Assembly: GCA_902767775.1 (NCBI GenBank)
Contig: CACXIP010000019.1
Span: 1-57,974 of the forward strand
DNA: 57,974 nt
Direction: 5' to 3'
Source of the DNA: an uncultured Prevotellaceae bacterium
GTDB taxonomy: Bacteria; Bacteroidota; Bacteroidia; Bacteroidales; Bacteroidaceae
The position numbers and the translations under genes were made by a program. Positions 8,741 to 17,016 of this stretch are shown here, one piece after another. A model generated the notes under the pieces. It was not told the DNA's origin, did no database searches, and saw only the letters and a program-made list of their open reading frames with translations. Position 1 is the first letter of the stretch; every line of letters begins with the position of its first letter.

Positions 8741-9514
8741 TGCTTGTTGATGATGGCTCTCATTGACCGTTGAGCGCATCTCCTTCAGCAGGTCGCTGGC
8801 AAAGATGAAGTCGGTGAGTCGCTTGTTCGTCGACTCCATAATTTGGCTGCTGCATCCTTGCCAGTCTTTTTTGCCCTCATATATAAAGATGATGTTTTCC
8901 CCGATGCCCATCACCGAGTTCATATCGTGTGTGTTGATGATGGTTGTCGTGTTGTATTCCTTGGTGATGCCGCTGAGCAGGTCGTCAATCACCAGGGATG
9001 TCTTAGGGTCAAGGCCTGAGTTGGGCTCATCGCAGAAGAGGTATTTCGGATTGAGCGCAATCGCCCTTGCAATGGCGACGCGTTTCTGCATACCGCCTGA
9101 TATCTCCCCGGGAAATTTCTGCTGTGCCTCTATCAGGTTGACACGGTCGAGGCATTCACGGGCACGTTTCCTCCGTTCACGGTAGTTCATCGACGAGAAC
9201 ATGTCAAGTGGGAACATCACATTCTCCAATACGGTCATGGAGTCAAATAGTGCCGCACTTTGGAAAATCATGCCCATTTCCCTTCTCAGCATAATCTTCT
9301 CACGTTTGCTCATCGCCACGAAGTCGCGACCGTCGTAGAGCACCTGACCTTTGGTGGGGTCGAGCAGTCCAACGAGGTTTTTCATCAGCACGGTCTTGCC
9401 CGAGCCGCTCTGACCGATAATCAGGTTGGTCTTGCCGTTCTCAAAGATGGCACTGATATCGTGGAGCACCTCTTTGTCTTCGAAGGATTTGTATAGGTTT
9501 TTGATTTCAATCAT
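8684..9514 (-). CDS. MlaF-type ABC transporter ATP-binding protein
   Basis: A 276-residue ATPase of an MlaFEDB-like phospholipid transport complex between inner and outer membrane. It shows Walker A GQSGSGKT (about 34-41), the signature SGGMQKRVAIARAIA, and Walker B YLFCDEPNSGLDP, where the D-E-P-N/T-S-G-L-D-P form is typical of MlaF. The C-terminal ~30 residues after MRSTVNESHHQQ are low-complexity His/Gln/Ser and overlap the neighbouring lipoprotein gene on the plus strand. The permease gene lies 27 bp upstream on the same strand. An MCE (MlaD-like) protein is not in the window. Confidence 0.92.
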   Translation of the reverse strand: MIEIKNLYKSFEDKEVLHDISAIFENGKTNLIIGQSGSGKTVLMKNLVGLLDPTKGQVLYDGRDFVAMSKREKIMLRREMGMIFQSAALFDSMTVLENVMFPLDMFSSMNYRERRKRARECLDRVNLIEAQQKFPGEISGGMQKRVAIARAIALNPKYLFCDEPNSGLDPKTSLVIDDLLSGITKEYNTTTIINTHDMNSVMGIGENIIFIYEGKKDWQGCSSQIMESTNKRLTDFIFASDLLKEMRSTVNESHHQQASSHSPNTTTLHQGDDNLL

Positions 9515-9541
9515 TTTCCCAAAAGATAATGATGGTGATGG

Positions 9542-10288
9542 TCACGACAGCAATTGGGTGAGAAACACATCGGAGAAAAGAATCAGTACGCTGCTCGACA
9601 CCACGGCGGCAGTGCTTGCCTTGCCTACCTCTATCGAACCACCTTTTACGGAGTAGCCGTAGTAGGACGATACGCTTGATATGATGAAGGCGAAAAAGAG
9701 GCTCTTGATGATGCTCATCCACACAAACCATGGATTGAAGGCGTGCTGTAAGCCAATGGTGAGGTCGTCGGGAGGAAGCATATGTCCTATGTAAGCAGTG
9801 GCATATGCGCCCAGAATGCCGTTGGCAGCACTGAAAATCACCAGGAACGGCATGATGGTGATCATACCCAGTATCTTGGGCAGGATGAGGTAGCAGGCGG
9901 AGTTTACACCCATGATGTCAAGGGCGTCAATCTGCTGCGTGACGCGCATGGTGCCCAGTTCGGATGCGATGTTTGAACCCACCTTTCCAGCCAAGATGAG
10001 ACACATGATGGAGGAGGAGAATTCCAACAGCAGGATTTCACGTGTGGTATATCCTGTGGTGAACCGGGGCATCCACGGACTTTGGATGTTGATTTTCATC
10101 TGAATGCAAATCACAGCGCCGATGAAAAAGGAGATGAGAAGGACGATGCCGATGGAGTCAACTCCCAGGTCTGACATTTCCTTCACATATTTCTTGAAGA
10201 ACATCCTCATCCTTTCTGGTCGTGAGAATGTCTTGCCCATGAGTATAAGGTACTCGCCGAATGTTTGCAGTAATTTGACGATGAGCAT
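9542..10288 (-). CDS. MlaE-type lipid ABC transporter permease
   Basis: A 248-residue integral membrane protein of the MlaE (DUF140) family, the permease partner of the ATPase just downstream. The family core is visible: GVDSIGIVLLISFFIGAVI, then EFSSSIMCLILAGKVGSNIASELGTMRVTQQIDALDIMGVN, where the E-L-G-T-M-x-V-x-x-Q-I-D-A-L motif is diagnostic. The longer frame opens at 10351, but that ATG lies upstream of the predicted promoter (10309-10316); the ATG at 10288 gives the usual N-terminus (FGEYLILMGKTFSRPERMRMF). Confidence 0.92.
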   Translation of the reverse strand: MLIVKLLQTFGEYLILMGKTFSRPERMRMFFKKYVKEMSDLGVDSIGIVLLISFFIGAVICIQMKINIQSPWMPRFTTGYTTREILLLEFSSSIMCLILAGKVGSNIASELGTMRVTQQIDALDIMGVNSACYLILPKILGMITIMPFLVIFSAANGILGAYATAYIGHMLPPDDLTIGLQHAFNPWFVWMSIIKSLFFAFIISSVSSYYGYSVKGGSIEVGKASTAAVVSSSVLILFSDVFLTQLLS

Positions 10289-10308
10289 GGATTCCTTGAA
10301 TTGATGTG

Positions 10309-10316
10309 CAAAATTA
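10309..10316 (-). promoter_or_regulatory. -7 promoter box (TAATTTTG, minus strand) for the lipid transporter
   Basis: Reverse complement of 10309-10316 reads TAATTTTG, matching TAnnTTTG, about 20 bases before the chosen permease start at 10288. Confidence 0.6.
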
Positions 10317-10432
10317 AATAAAAACGTTGAGATAGTCAAAAACAAAAACAAACAATTCCGCCAATTGTTTTTTATTTTGTTTCATCTGGGGATTTTAGAT
10401 GGAATTTTTTTTAATGTCATCCAAAAAACTAT

Positions 10433-10440
10433 TATTTTTG
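10433..10440 (+). promoter_or_regulatory. -7 promoter box (TATTTTTG) for GH115 and the regulator
   Basis: TATTTTTG, 22 bases before the GH115 ATG. It faces away from the minus-strand promoter at 10309-10316; the AT-rich 174 bp between 10289 and 10462 is a divergent promoter region. Confidence 0.65.
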
Positions 10441-10462
10441 CAAAAACTCTACTTGAACGAAG

Positions 10463-12880
10463 ATGAAAACTATGCGCACATTTCTTTTTGTTTTTTTGAG
10501 TATACTCTTACCCCTGACACTTCAGGCTGCGGAACAGTTTGTCAATTTCACTGGTGAGGGATGGTTCCTCAACGAGGGCGGCAAGGTGAACGTTTTTGTG
10601 GCTACAGCCGACAAGGGCGTGCTGCGTGCGGCAAATGACTTGTGCAATGACCTCAACAAGGTTTGCGGAGCCAAATGCACCATTGCTGCTCAGGCTGACA
10701 ACGCCGACATCAGCGTTGCCATCGACCCCAAGATGAAGGCAAGGGAAAAATATATCATCCAGATAGATGGAAAGACGATGCGCATCACAGGTAGCGACAA
10801 GAGAGGCGCCATCTACGGCATCTATGAGTTGTCGCGCCAGGCTGGTGTGTCTCCCTGGTATTGGTGGGCTGACGTGCCTGTGGAGCAGCATAGCAAGATA
10901 TGGCTCAAACCAGGAACATACACTGATGGCGAACCGGCCGTGCGCTACCGGGGTATTTTCCTCAACGACGAGGCTCCCTGCCTTACAACTTGGGTCAAGA
11001 ACACTTTTGGCACACAGTATGGTGGTCATGAGTTCTATGCCAAGGTCTTTGAGCTGCTCCTCCGTCTGAAAGGTAATTTTATGTGGCCTGCCATGTGGGA
11101 TTGGGCATTCTATGCCGACGATCCGCTCAACTCCTCTACAGCCGATGAGATGGGCATCATCATTGGTACGTCACACCATGAGCCTATGGCTCGCAACCAT
11201 CAGGAGTGGGCTCGCCACCGGAAGGATTACGGACAGTGGAATTATCGCACGAACAATGAGGTGCTCGACAAGTTCTTCCGTGAGGGCATCGAGCGCATGA
11301 AGGGCACCGAGGATGTGGTGACCATCGGCATGCGGGGTGATGGCGACGAGGCGATGAGCAAGGATGCCGACACCAAGTTGCTGCTCGACATCGTGCGCCA
11401 ACAGCGCAAGATTATCAGCGATGTCACCAAGCGTCCTGCTAAGGAAACTCCTCAGGTGTGGGCATTATATAAAGAGGTGCTCGACTACTACGACCAAGGA
11501 ATGCGTGTGCCTGATGATGTGACCATGTTGCTCTGCGATGACAACTGGGGTAATGTGAGACGCGTGCCCAACGCCAAGGAGCGCCGCCATCCCGGTGGAT
11601 GGGGACTCTATTATCATGTCGACTATGTGGGGGCTCCACGCAACTCCAAGTGGCTCAATGTCACTCCCATACAAAATATGTGGGAACAACTCTCACTGGC
11701 ATATGAGAACGGCATCGACCGTATGTGGATTCTCAATGTTGGCGACCTCAAACCCATGGAATACCCCATCCAGCTCTTCCTCGATATGGCATGGAAGGGT
11801 GGCGAGACCATCCCCGACCACACGCTCAGCTTCTGCCGGCAGCAGTTTGGCGAAAGTCAGGCTCCAGAGGCGGCACGTCTGCTCGACCTGTGTTGCAAGT
11901 ACAACGGGCGCATCACTGCCGAGATGCTCGACAGCCGCACCTACAACCTGGCAACAGGAGAGTGGGAGAGGGTAGTGGCCGACTACAACCGATTGGAGAA
12001 AGAGGCGCTGCGTCAGTATGTCACCCTCGATGAGGCCTACCGTGATGCTTATCAGCAGATTGTGCTGTTCCCTATCCAGGCGATGGCAAACATCTATGAG
12101 ATGTATTATGCACAGGCGATGAACCAACAGTTGAGCAAGGAGGGAAATCCCGAGGCCAACATCTGGGCAGACAAAGTGGCGGCGGCATTCCGTCGCGACT
12201 CGGTCCTGTGTGCTTCCTACAACCATGACTTCGCCGGAGGTAAGTGGAACGGTATGATGATACAGAAACACATTGGCTATAGGAGTTGGAACGACAATTT
12301 CCCCCGTGATATGATGCCGAGGGTGCAAAGGGTGGACACCGAGGGAAAGAACTTTGTGTTCGTGGAGCGCGATGGCATGGTGGTCATTGAGGCTGAGCAT
12401 ACCTTCGACCGCAAGGACGCCTCCGAGGCTGCTTGGACCGTCATCCCCGGAATGGGACGTACGCTCAGCGGCATCACCCTGCGACCCACCACCGCCAGTG
12501 TTGATGGGGCAGCGCTTTGCTATCGTTTTGAGAACGCATCGCCAGTCAAAAAGCTCCACGTTGTGGTGAAATCAACGCTCGATTTCCTCAACAAGGGAGG
12601 GCTTTGCTATCAGGTAACTCTCGACGACGGAACTCCACAGACCATCAACTTCAATGCGAACCTCAATGAGGCCCCGGCAAATATCTACAGTGTCTATTAT
12701 CCTACCGTGGCGAAGCGTGTAGTGGAAAGCACCATCGACTTGCCGGCGGATGCAGGAAGCCACACCTTGCGGATACAACCGCTTGACCCAGGTATCGTGT
12801 TCGAGAAAATCGTCCTCGACTGCGGAGGCTGGCAACCATCATATCTGTTTGGCATCGAGTCGCCAAAACGCATGGAATAG
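10463..12880 (+). CDS. Glycoside hydrolase family 115 (xylan alpha-1,2-glucuronidase type)
   Basis: An 805-residue secreted enzyme with a signal peptide ending near LTLQAAE (residue ~23). The GH115 family removes alpha-1,2-linked (4-O-methyl-)glucuronic acid from xylan, including internal residues; some members act on arabinogalactan side chains. Recognised by overall family likeness: N-terminal GH20-like domain ending in GSDKRGAIYGIYELS, the barrel with LRLKGNFMWPAMWDWAF (about residues 207-223) and GTSHHEPMARNHQEW, and a C-terminal beta-sandwich (about 645-790) starting VVIEAEH. Length and order are usual for the family. Its own -7 box lies 22 bases upstream, and the hybrid regulator starts 23 bp downstream. 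Confidence 0.93.
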   Translation: MKTMRTFLFVFLSILLPLTLQAAEQFVNFTGEGWFLNEGGKVNVFVATADKGVLRAANDLCNDLNKVCGAKCTIAAQADNADISVAIDPKMKAREKYIIQIDGKTMRITGSDKRGAIYGIYELSRQAGVSPWYWWADVPVEQHSKIWLKPGTYTDGEPAVRYRGIFLNDEAPCLTTWVKNTFGTQYGGHEFYAKVFELLLRLKGNFMWPAMWDWAFYADDPLNSSTADEMGIIIGTSHHEPMARNHQEWARHRKDYGQWNYRTNNEVLDKFFREGIERMKGTEDVVTIGMRGDGDEAMSKDADTKLLLDIVRQQRKIISDVTKRPAKETPQVWALYKEVLDYYDQGMRVPDDVTMLLCDDNWGNVRRVPNAKERRHPGGWGLYYHVDYVGAPRNSKWLNVTPIQNMWEQLSLAYENGIDRMWILNVGDLKPMEYPIQLFLDMAWKGGETIPDHTLSFCRQQFGESQAPEAARLLDLCCKYNGRITAEMLDSRTYNLATGEWERVVADYNRLEKEALRQYVTLDEAYRDAYQQIVLFPIQAMANIYEMYYAQAMNQQLSKEGNPEANIWADKVAAAFRRDSVLCASYNHDFAGGKWNGMMIQKHIGYRSWNDNFPRDMMPRVQRVDTEGKNFVFVERDGMVVIEAEHTFDRKDASEAAWTVIPGMGRTLSGITLRPTTASVDGAALCYRFENASPVKKLHVVVKSTLDFLNKGGLCYQVTLDDGTPQTINFNANLNEAPANIYSVYYPTVAKRVVESTIDLPADAGSHTLRIQPLDPGIVFEKIVLDCGGWQPSYLFGIESPKRME

Positions 12881-12903
12881 CATACCCCTGAACAGCATCT
12901 ACC

Positions 12904-15900
12904 ATGAGAAGAGTATTCATATTCTCCCTGATGTGCCTGATGGCTGTCCTGTCTGCCATGGCGGACAGCGGACGTTTGTATACTGCCGACAAGTTGTCGA
13001 GCAGCGCCACCAGTTTTGTCACACAAGACCATTACGGGTACATCTGGGTGGGCACTCAGTTCGGCCTCAACAAGTTTGATGGATACCGTTTCACGCATTA
13101 TTTCACCAATGAGGACGACACCACCTCCATACAGGGTAATGAAATCACACGGTTGCTTACCGACAGCAAGCACCGCCTGTGGGTGGGAGGCGCCAGGGGA
13201 CTAAGCCGCTACGACCATGCCACCAACCAGTTTGTGAGATACCGCTTTCCATCGGGCATGCTGCCGAGGGTGGAGTGCATCTATGAGGACAGTGAGGGCA
13301 ATATCCTCATCGGCACCTCTGGTTATGGCCTTTATTCCATCCGTGTGGGAAGCGATGCCATCACACAGGAAAAGCAGTTCTCACGCTCAGAGAAAAACGA
13401 TTTCCTCACTCTCTTGTTTGAGGACGACCAGCATAGTTTCTGGCGCGGCTATCAGACAGCCACCATCACACGAATGAAAGCCAGTGGACTTCAACCCACG
13501 GCGACGAGGGACTTTGAGTCCCCATGTGGACCTGTTGTCGCCTTTCTCCGTACTGATTCTAAGGGATTTCTCGCTGTATGTACATATGGCATTCTTCGCT
13601 ACGATTACGCATCTGGGCAACTCACTGATGCCGGTATCGACCTTTCCGCTATTGGGGCGACAGTGTCGGTGCGAGCTGCCATGATCGACCATGGCGGCAA
13701 TATCTATATCGGTACGTCTGGGCGTGGCCTGTTCGTCATCCCCAAAGGCAGCAAAAAACTGCAAAGCGTGGAGAGCAGGACTGGAAAATATGACCTCTCC
13801 ACTGCCAATGTCAATTATATCTTTGAGGACAAGGACCAAAACCTGTGGGTGAGTTGCTTCAGAAAAGGACTCCTGCAGCTCAATCAGGGCAAGGAGGCGT
13901 TTCGCACGTGGAAGTTTGCCACACAGAATATCCAGTTGGGCAGCAGCCTCTCCAGTCTCATCCAGGGAGAGGGAGGCACACTGTGGTGTACCGTCCAGAA
14001 AAGCGGCATATACCGGTTCGACGCTGATGGAAAGATTACCCCGGCTCCGGCATCACCCTCTGGCGCCAACTGCATCTACCGTGACCGCAAGGGCAATTAC
14101 TGGGTGAGCAGCGAGAGCACGCTCTACAGTTACAACCCTGCTACAGGAACCAGTACAAAGCGCCTTGTTGTCGACGGATGGGGCATCAACTGCATGGCGG
14201 ATGACGGTGAGGGACATCTTTATGTATGCAACTACGGCAAGGGCTTCTGCATCTTTGACACCGCAACAGGACAGACAGAGTCGTTGAGCATGTACCATAT
14301 TGACCCCAAACTGGGCGGACTGTGCAACGACTGGGTGAAGGCATTCCTCTTCGACAGCCGTGGCTTGCTGTGGATTGCCACGACCAATGGTGTTTGCGTA
14401 ATGAATCCCGCCGACCGCAATTTCCGCATCTTTGACTGGGATTTGCAGTTGAAAGGTATCCAGTGCTTCTCGCTATGCGAACAGAAAGACGGCTCCATCC
14501 TCATTGGTACGGAAAACGGTCTCTATTGGTTCGACCGTGCCACATCGGAGGTGAGCAGGTACAAGGGAATGAAAGAGGTGGACAACAAACCCGTTTATGC
14601 CATTGCCTGTTCGCAGAATGGAGATTTTTGGATGAGTTCTGCCAATGGCATCTGGCATTATGACCAGCGCCACAAGCGAGTCATCAGTCATGTGAGTGGA
14701 AACGGACTTGAGACACGTGAGTTCGTTCTTGGTGCCATAGCACAAGGTGATGACGGACGGATGAGTTTTGGCAGTATCGAGGGTGTCGCCACATTTTATC
14801 CAAACGAGGTGTCGGGTGCCGCTGTCAACACTGATGAGAAGGTGGTGCTCACCAATTTCGTTATCGAAGGCAAGTCGGTGGGATGCCTTTCCGACAAGTT
14901 TAAGATTCCCTACGACCGAAACTCGTTTTCCATGGAGTTTTCCCTGCTTGACTTTGTCAATGCCGAGAATGTCAACTACGAATACCGCATCAACGGTGGT
15001 CAGTGGGTGCCGTTCATGGATGGTTCCAACAGCGTGGCTTTCAGCCGCATGAATCCAGGAAATTATGAGATAGAGGTTAGGGCGATGACCAATGGAACCT
15101 ATTATGATGGCACTCGTATCGTGAATGTCATCATTCAGTCGCCGTGGTACGCCTCCACATGGGCATATCTGCTGTATGCGCTCTTGGCAATCGGTGCCAC
15201 CATCTGGATTGGTTATTATAGGGAGCGTCGGCGCAGGGCAGACCTCGATGAGCAGAAAATGCGCTTCCTCATCAATGCCACCCACGACATCCGCTCACCC
15301 TTGACGCTGATTATGGGCCCCCTCAACAAACTGAAGGAGCGGCTCACCGATAAGGAGAGCCAAGAAGATATCCAGATTATCGACCGCAATGCGCAGCGCC
15401 TGCTTCTCCTCGTCAACCAGATTCTCGACGAGCGCAAGATAGACAAGAACCAGATGCACCTCCACTGCAGCGAGACCGACCTCGTGGAGTTTATCACAGG
15501 CATCTGCTCACTCTTCCAGTTCAATGCTCATCAGCGAAACATCAATTTCACCTTCGAGCATGAGGACGAGAAAGTGATGGCATGGATAGACCGCATACAG
15601 TTCGACAAGGTGGTGACCAACCTGCTTTCCAATGCCTTCAAATATACTTATGACGGCGGAGAGGTGCGTGTCATCCTCAGTCAGGATGGTGAGACCGTCT
15701 GCCTCCGTGTCGTGGACAATGGCCTCGGTTTCAAGGACGAGAACACCGAAAGGTTGTTCGAAAGGTTCTATCAGGGTAAGGACAACAACGGCCTACATAT
15801 TGAGGGAACAGGAATTGGACTCAATCTGAGCCGTGCCATAGTCCTTCTCCACGGGGGCAGCATCAAGGCATACAACCGCACTGATGGTCAACGGGGAGCC

Positions 15901-16776
15901 TGTCTCGATGTGCAGCTTCCTATGGGTAAGGAACATTTGAAGCCGGAGGAGATAGTGGATGAGGACGGTGGCGGCAATCAACAGTCACACCGCCAGGGCT
16001 CACGCAATTTCCGCCTGCTCGTGGTCGATGACGATTTCGAGGTAGCTCAGTATATCAAGAACGAACTGGGACAGTGGTATCGCATAGACACGGCATCCAA
16101 CGGACGCGAGGCCCTCAAGAAACTGCTCACTGACAACAGTGGCTACGACCTTGTCATCTGCGATGTGATGATGCCCGAGATGGATGGTATCACCATGCTG
16201 CGACAACTCAAGAGCAATCCCAACATCAGTGATATCCCCGTTATCCTGCTGACTTCCAAAGTGGAGGTGAGCGACCGTCTTGAAGGACTCCGCAAGGGAG
16301 CCGACGCCTATCTTGCCAAACCATTCAACATGGAGGAACTGCACATCCTTGTCGACAACCTCGTCGACAATGTGCGCCGTCTGAGAGGTAAGTTCAGTGG
16401 TGCCCAGACCCAGGAGGACAAATTGGAGAATGTGGAGGTCAGGGGCAACAACGACCTGCTCATGGAACGTATCATGCACACGGTGAATGAGAATCTGCAA
16501 GACCCCGACTTCAATGTCGACCGTCTCTGTGACGAGGTGGGACTGAGCCGCACCCAACTGCATCGAAAGATGAAGGAAATCACCGGCATCTCGACTGGTG
16601 AGTTCATCCGCAATCTGCGTCTGCAGCAGGCAGCACGACTCATCCGCGAGGGAAAAGTCAATATCGCACAGGTGGCTTATTCCGTGGGATTCAACAATCA
16701 GACTTATTTCTCCACGGTTTTCAAGAAACATTTTGGACGCACACCCACAGAATATGCAGAGGATACCTCTTCTTAA
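12904..16776 (+). CDS. Hybrid two-component system sensor/regulator (HTCS)
   Basis: A 1290-residue one-polypeptide sensor and regulator, the usual PUL controller in Bacteroidetes. A signal peptide (1-20) precedes two periplasmic beta-propellers of repeated ~45-residue blades (about 22-660, with motifs such as DHYGYIWVGTQFGLNKFDG), a Y_Y_Y domain (about 668-732) and one membrane segment (about 753-773). The kinase has H box NATHDIRSPLTLI with His794, then N box NLLSNAFKYT and G box GTGIGLNLSRAI. The receiver (about 1037-1155) has acceptor Asp1087 in VICDVMMPEMDG; an AraC-type DNA-binding domain ends it (about 1185-1288). Family members bind an oligosaccharide in the periplasm and activate nearby susC/susD; a candidate operator lies at 16884-16899. 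Confidence 0.97.
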   Translation: MRRVFIFSLMCLMAVLSAMADSGRLYTADKLSSSATSFVTQDHYGYIWVGTQFGLNKFDGYRFTHYFTNEDDTTSIQGNEITRLLTDSKHRLWVGGARGLSRYDHATNQFVRYRFPSGMLPRVECIYEDSEGNILIGTSGYGLYSIRVGSDAITQEKQFSRSEKNDFLTLLFEDDQHSFWRGYQTATITRMKASGLQPTATRDFESPCGPVVAFLRTDSKGFLAVCTYGILRYDYASGQLTDAGIDLSAIGATVSVRAAMIDHGGNIYIGTSGRGLFVIPKGSKKLQSVESRTGKYDLSTANVNYIFEDKDQNLWVSCFRKGLLQLNQGKEAFRTWKFATQNIQLGSSLSSLIQGEGGTLWCTVQKSGIYRFDADGKITPAPASPSGANCIYRDRKGNYWVSSESTLYSYNPATGTSTKRLVVDGWGINCMADDGEGHLYVCNYGKGFCIFDTATGQTESLSMYHIDPKLGGLCNDWVKAFLFDSRGLLWIATTNGVCVMNPADRNFRIFDWDLQLKGIQCFSLCEQKDGSILIGTENGLYWFDRATSEVSRYKGMKEVDNKPVYAIACSQNGDFWMSSANGIWHYDQRHKRVISHVSGNGLETREFVLGAIAQGDDGRMSFGSIEGVATFYPNEVSGAAVNTDEKVVLTNFVIEGKSVGCLSDKFKIPYDRNSFSMEFSLLDFVNAENVNYEYRINGGQWVPFMDGSNSVAFSRMNPGNYEIEVRAMTNGTYYDGTRIVNVIIQSPWYASTWAYLLYALLAIGATIWIGYYRERRRRADLDEQKMRFLINATHDIRSPLTLIMGPLNKLKERLTDKESQEDIQIIDRNAQRLLLLVNQILDERKIDKNQMHLHCSETDLVEFITGICSLFQFNAHQRNINFTFEHEDEKVMAWIDRIQFDKVVTNLLSNAFKYTYDGGEVRVILSQDGETVCLRVVDNGLGFKDENTERLFERFYQGKDNNGLHIEGTGIGLNLSRAIVLLHGGSIKAYNRTDGQRGACLDVQLPMGKEHLKPEEIVDEDGGGNQQSHRQGSRNFRLLVVDDDFEVAQYIKNELGQWYRIDTASNGREALKKLLTDNSGYDLVICDVMMPEMDGITMLRQLKSNPNISDIPVILLTSKVEVSDRLEGLRKGADAYLAKPFNMEELHILVDNLVDNVRRLRGKFSGAQTQEDKLENVEVRGNNDLLMERIMHTVNENLQDPDFNVDRLCDEVGLSRTQLHRKMKEITGISTGEFIRNLRLQQAARLIREGKVNIAQVAYSVGFNNQTYFSTVFKKHFGRTPTEYAEDTSS

Positions 16777-16804
16777 TACTTCCTCAAATAGAGGGATTTG
16801 ACAT

Positions 16805-16838
16805 GCCACCTTGCTCCCAAAGAGAGGGTGGCTTTTTT
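16805..16838 (+). terminator. Terminator after the hybrid regulator
   Basis: Stem GCCACCTT (16805-16812) with the arm ending GGTGGC (16825-16832), including one G-U pair, then TTTTTT. It isolates the regulator transcript from susC. Confidence 0.8.
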
Positions 16839-16883
16839 GTTGCGATGCTTTTTTGTCTATGAAACATATTTTAATGACGTTGA

Positions 16884-16899
16884 AACGTATTTTTACGTT
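16884..16899 (+). promoter_or_regulatory. Candidate operator: inverted repeat AACGTA-N4-TACGTT upstream of susC
   Basis: A perfect 6+6 inverted repeat with a TTTT spacer; a third ACGT lies just before it at about 16877. It ends 18 bases before the -7 box, so it covers the -33 region. This is where a regulator such as the adjacent hybrid sensor would bind. Assignment to that regulator is inference. Confidence 0.4.
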
Positions 16900-16917
16900 A
16901 CATTTTGGATATTCCTT

Positions 16918-16925
16918 TATCTTTG
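16918..16925 (+). promoter_or_regulatory. -7 promoter box (TATCTTTG) of the first susC-susD operon
   Basis: TATCTTTG matches TAnnTTTG and lies 91 bases before the susC ATG, leaving an ~85-base leader without an obvious hairpin. Confidence 0.65.
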
Positions 16926-17016
16926 CAGCGTCATTTTGTTCACTTCTGTCTACTGATTTAAACCAATTACAATTATTTCAACCAAATTATATTCTTAACT
17001 AACAAAACGTGTTGTT

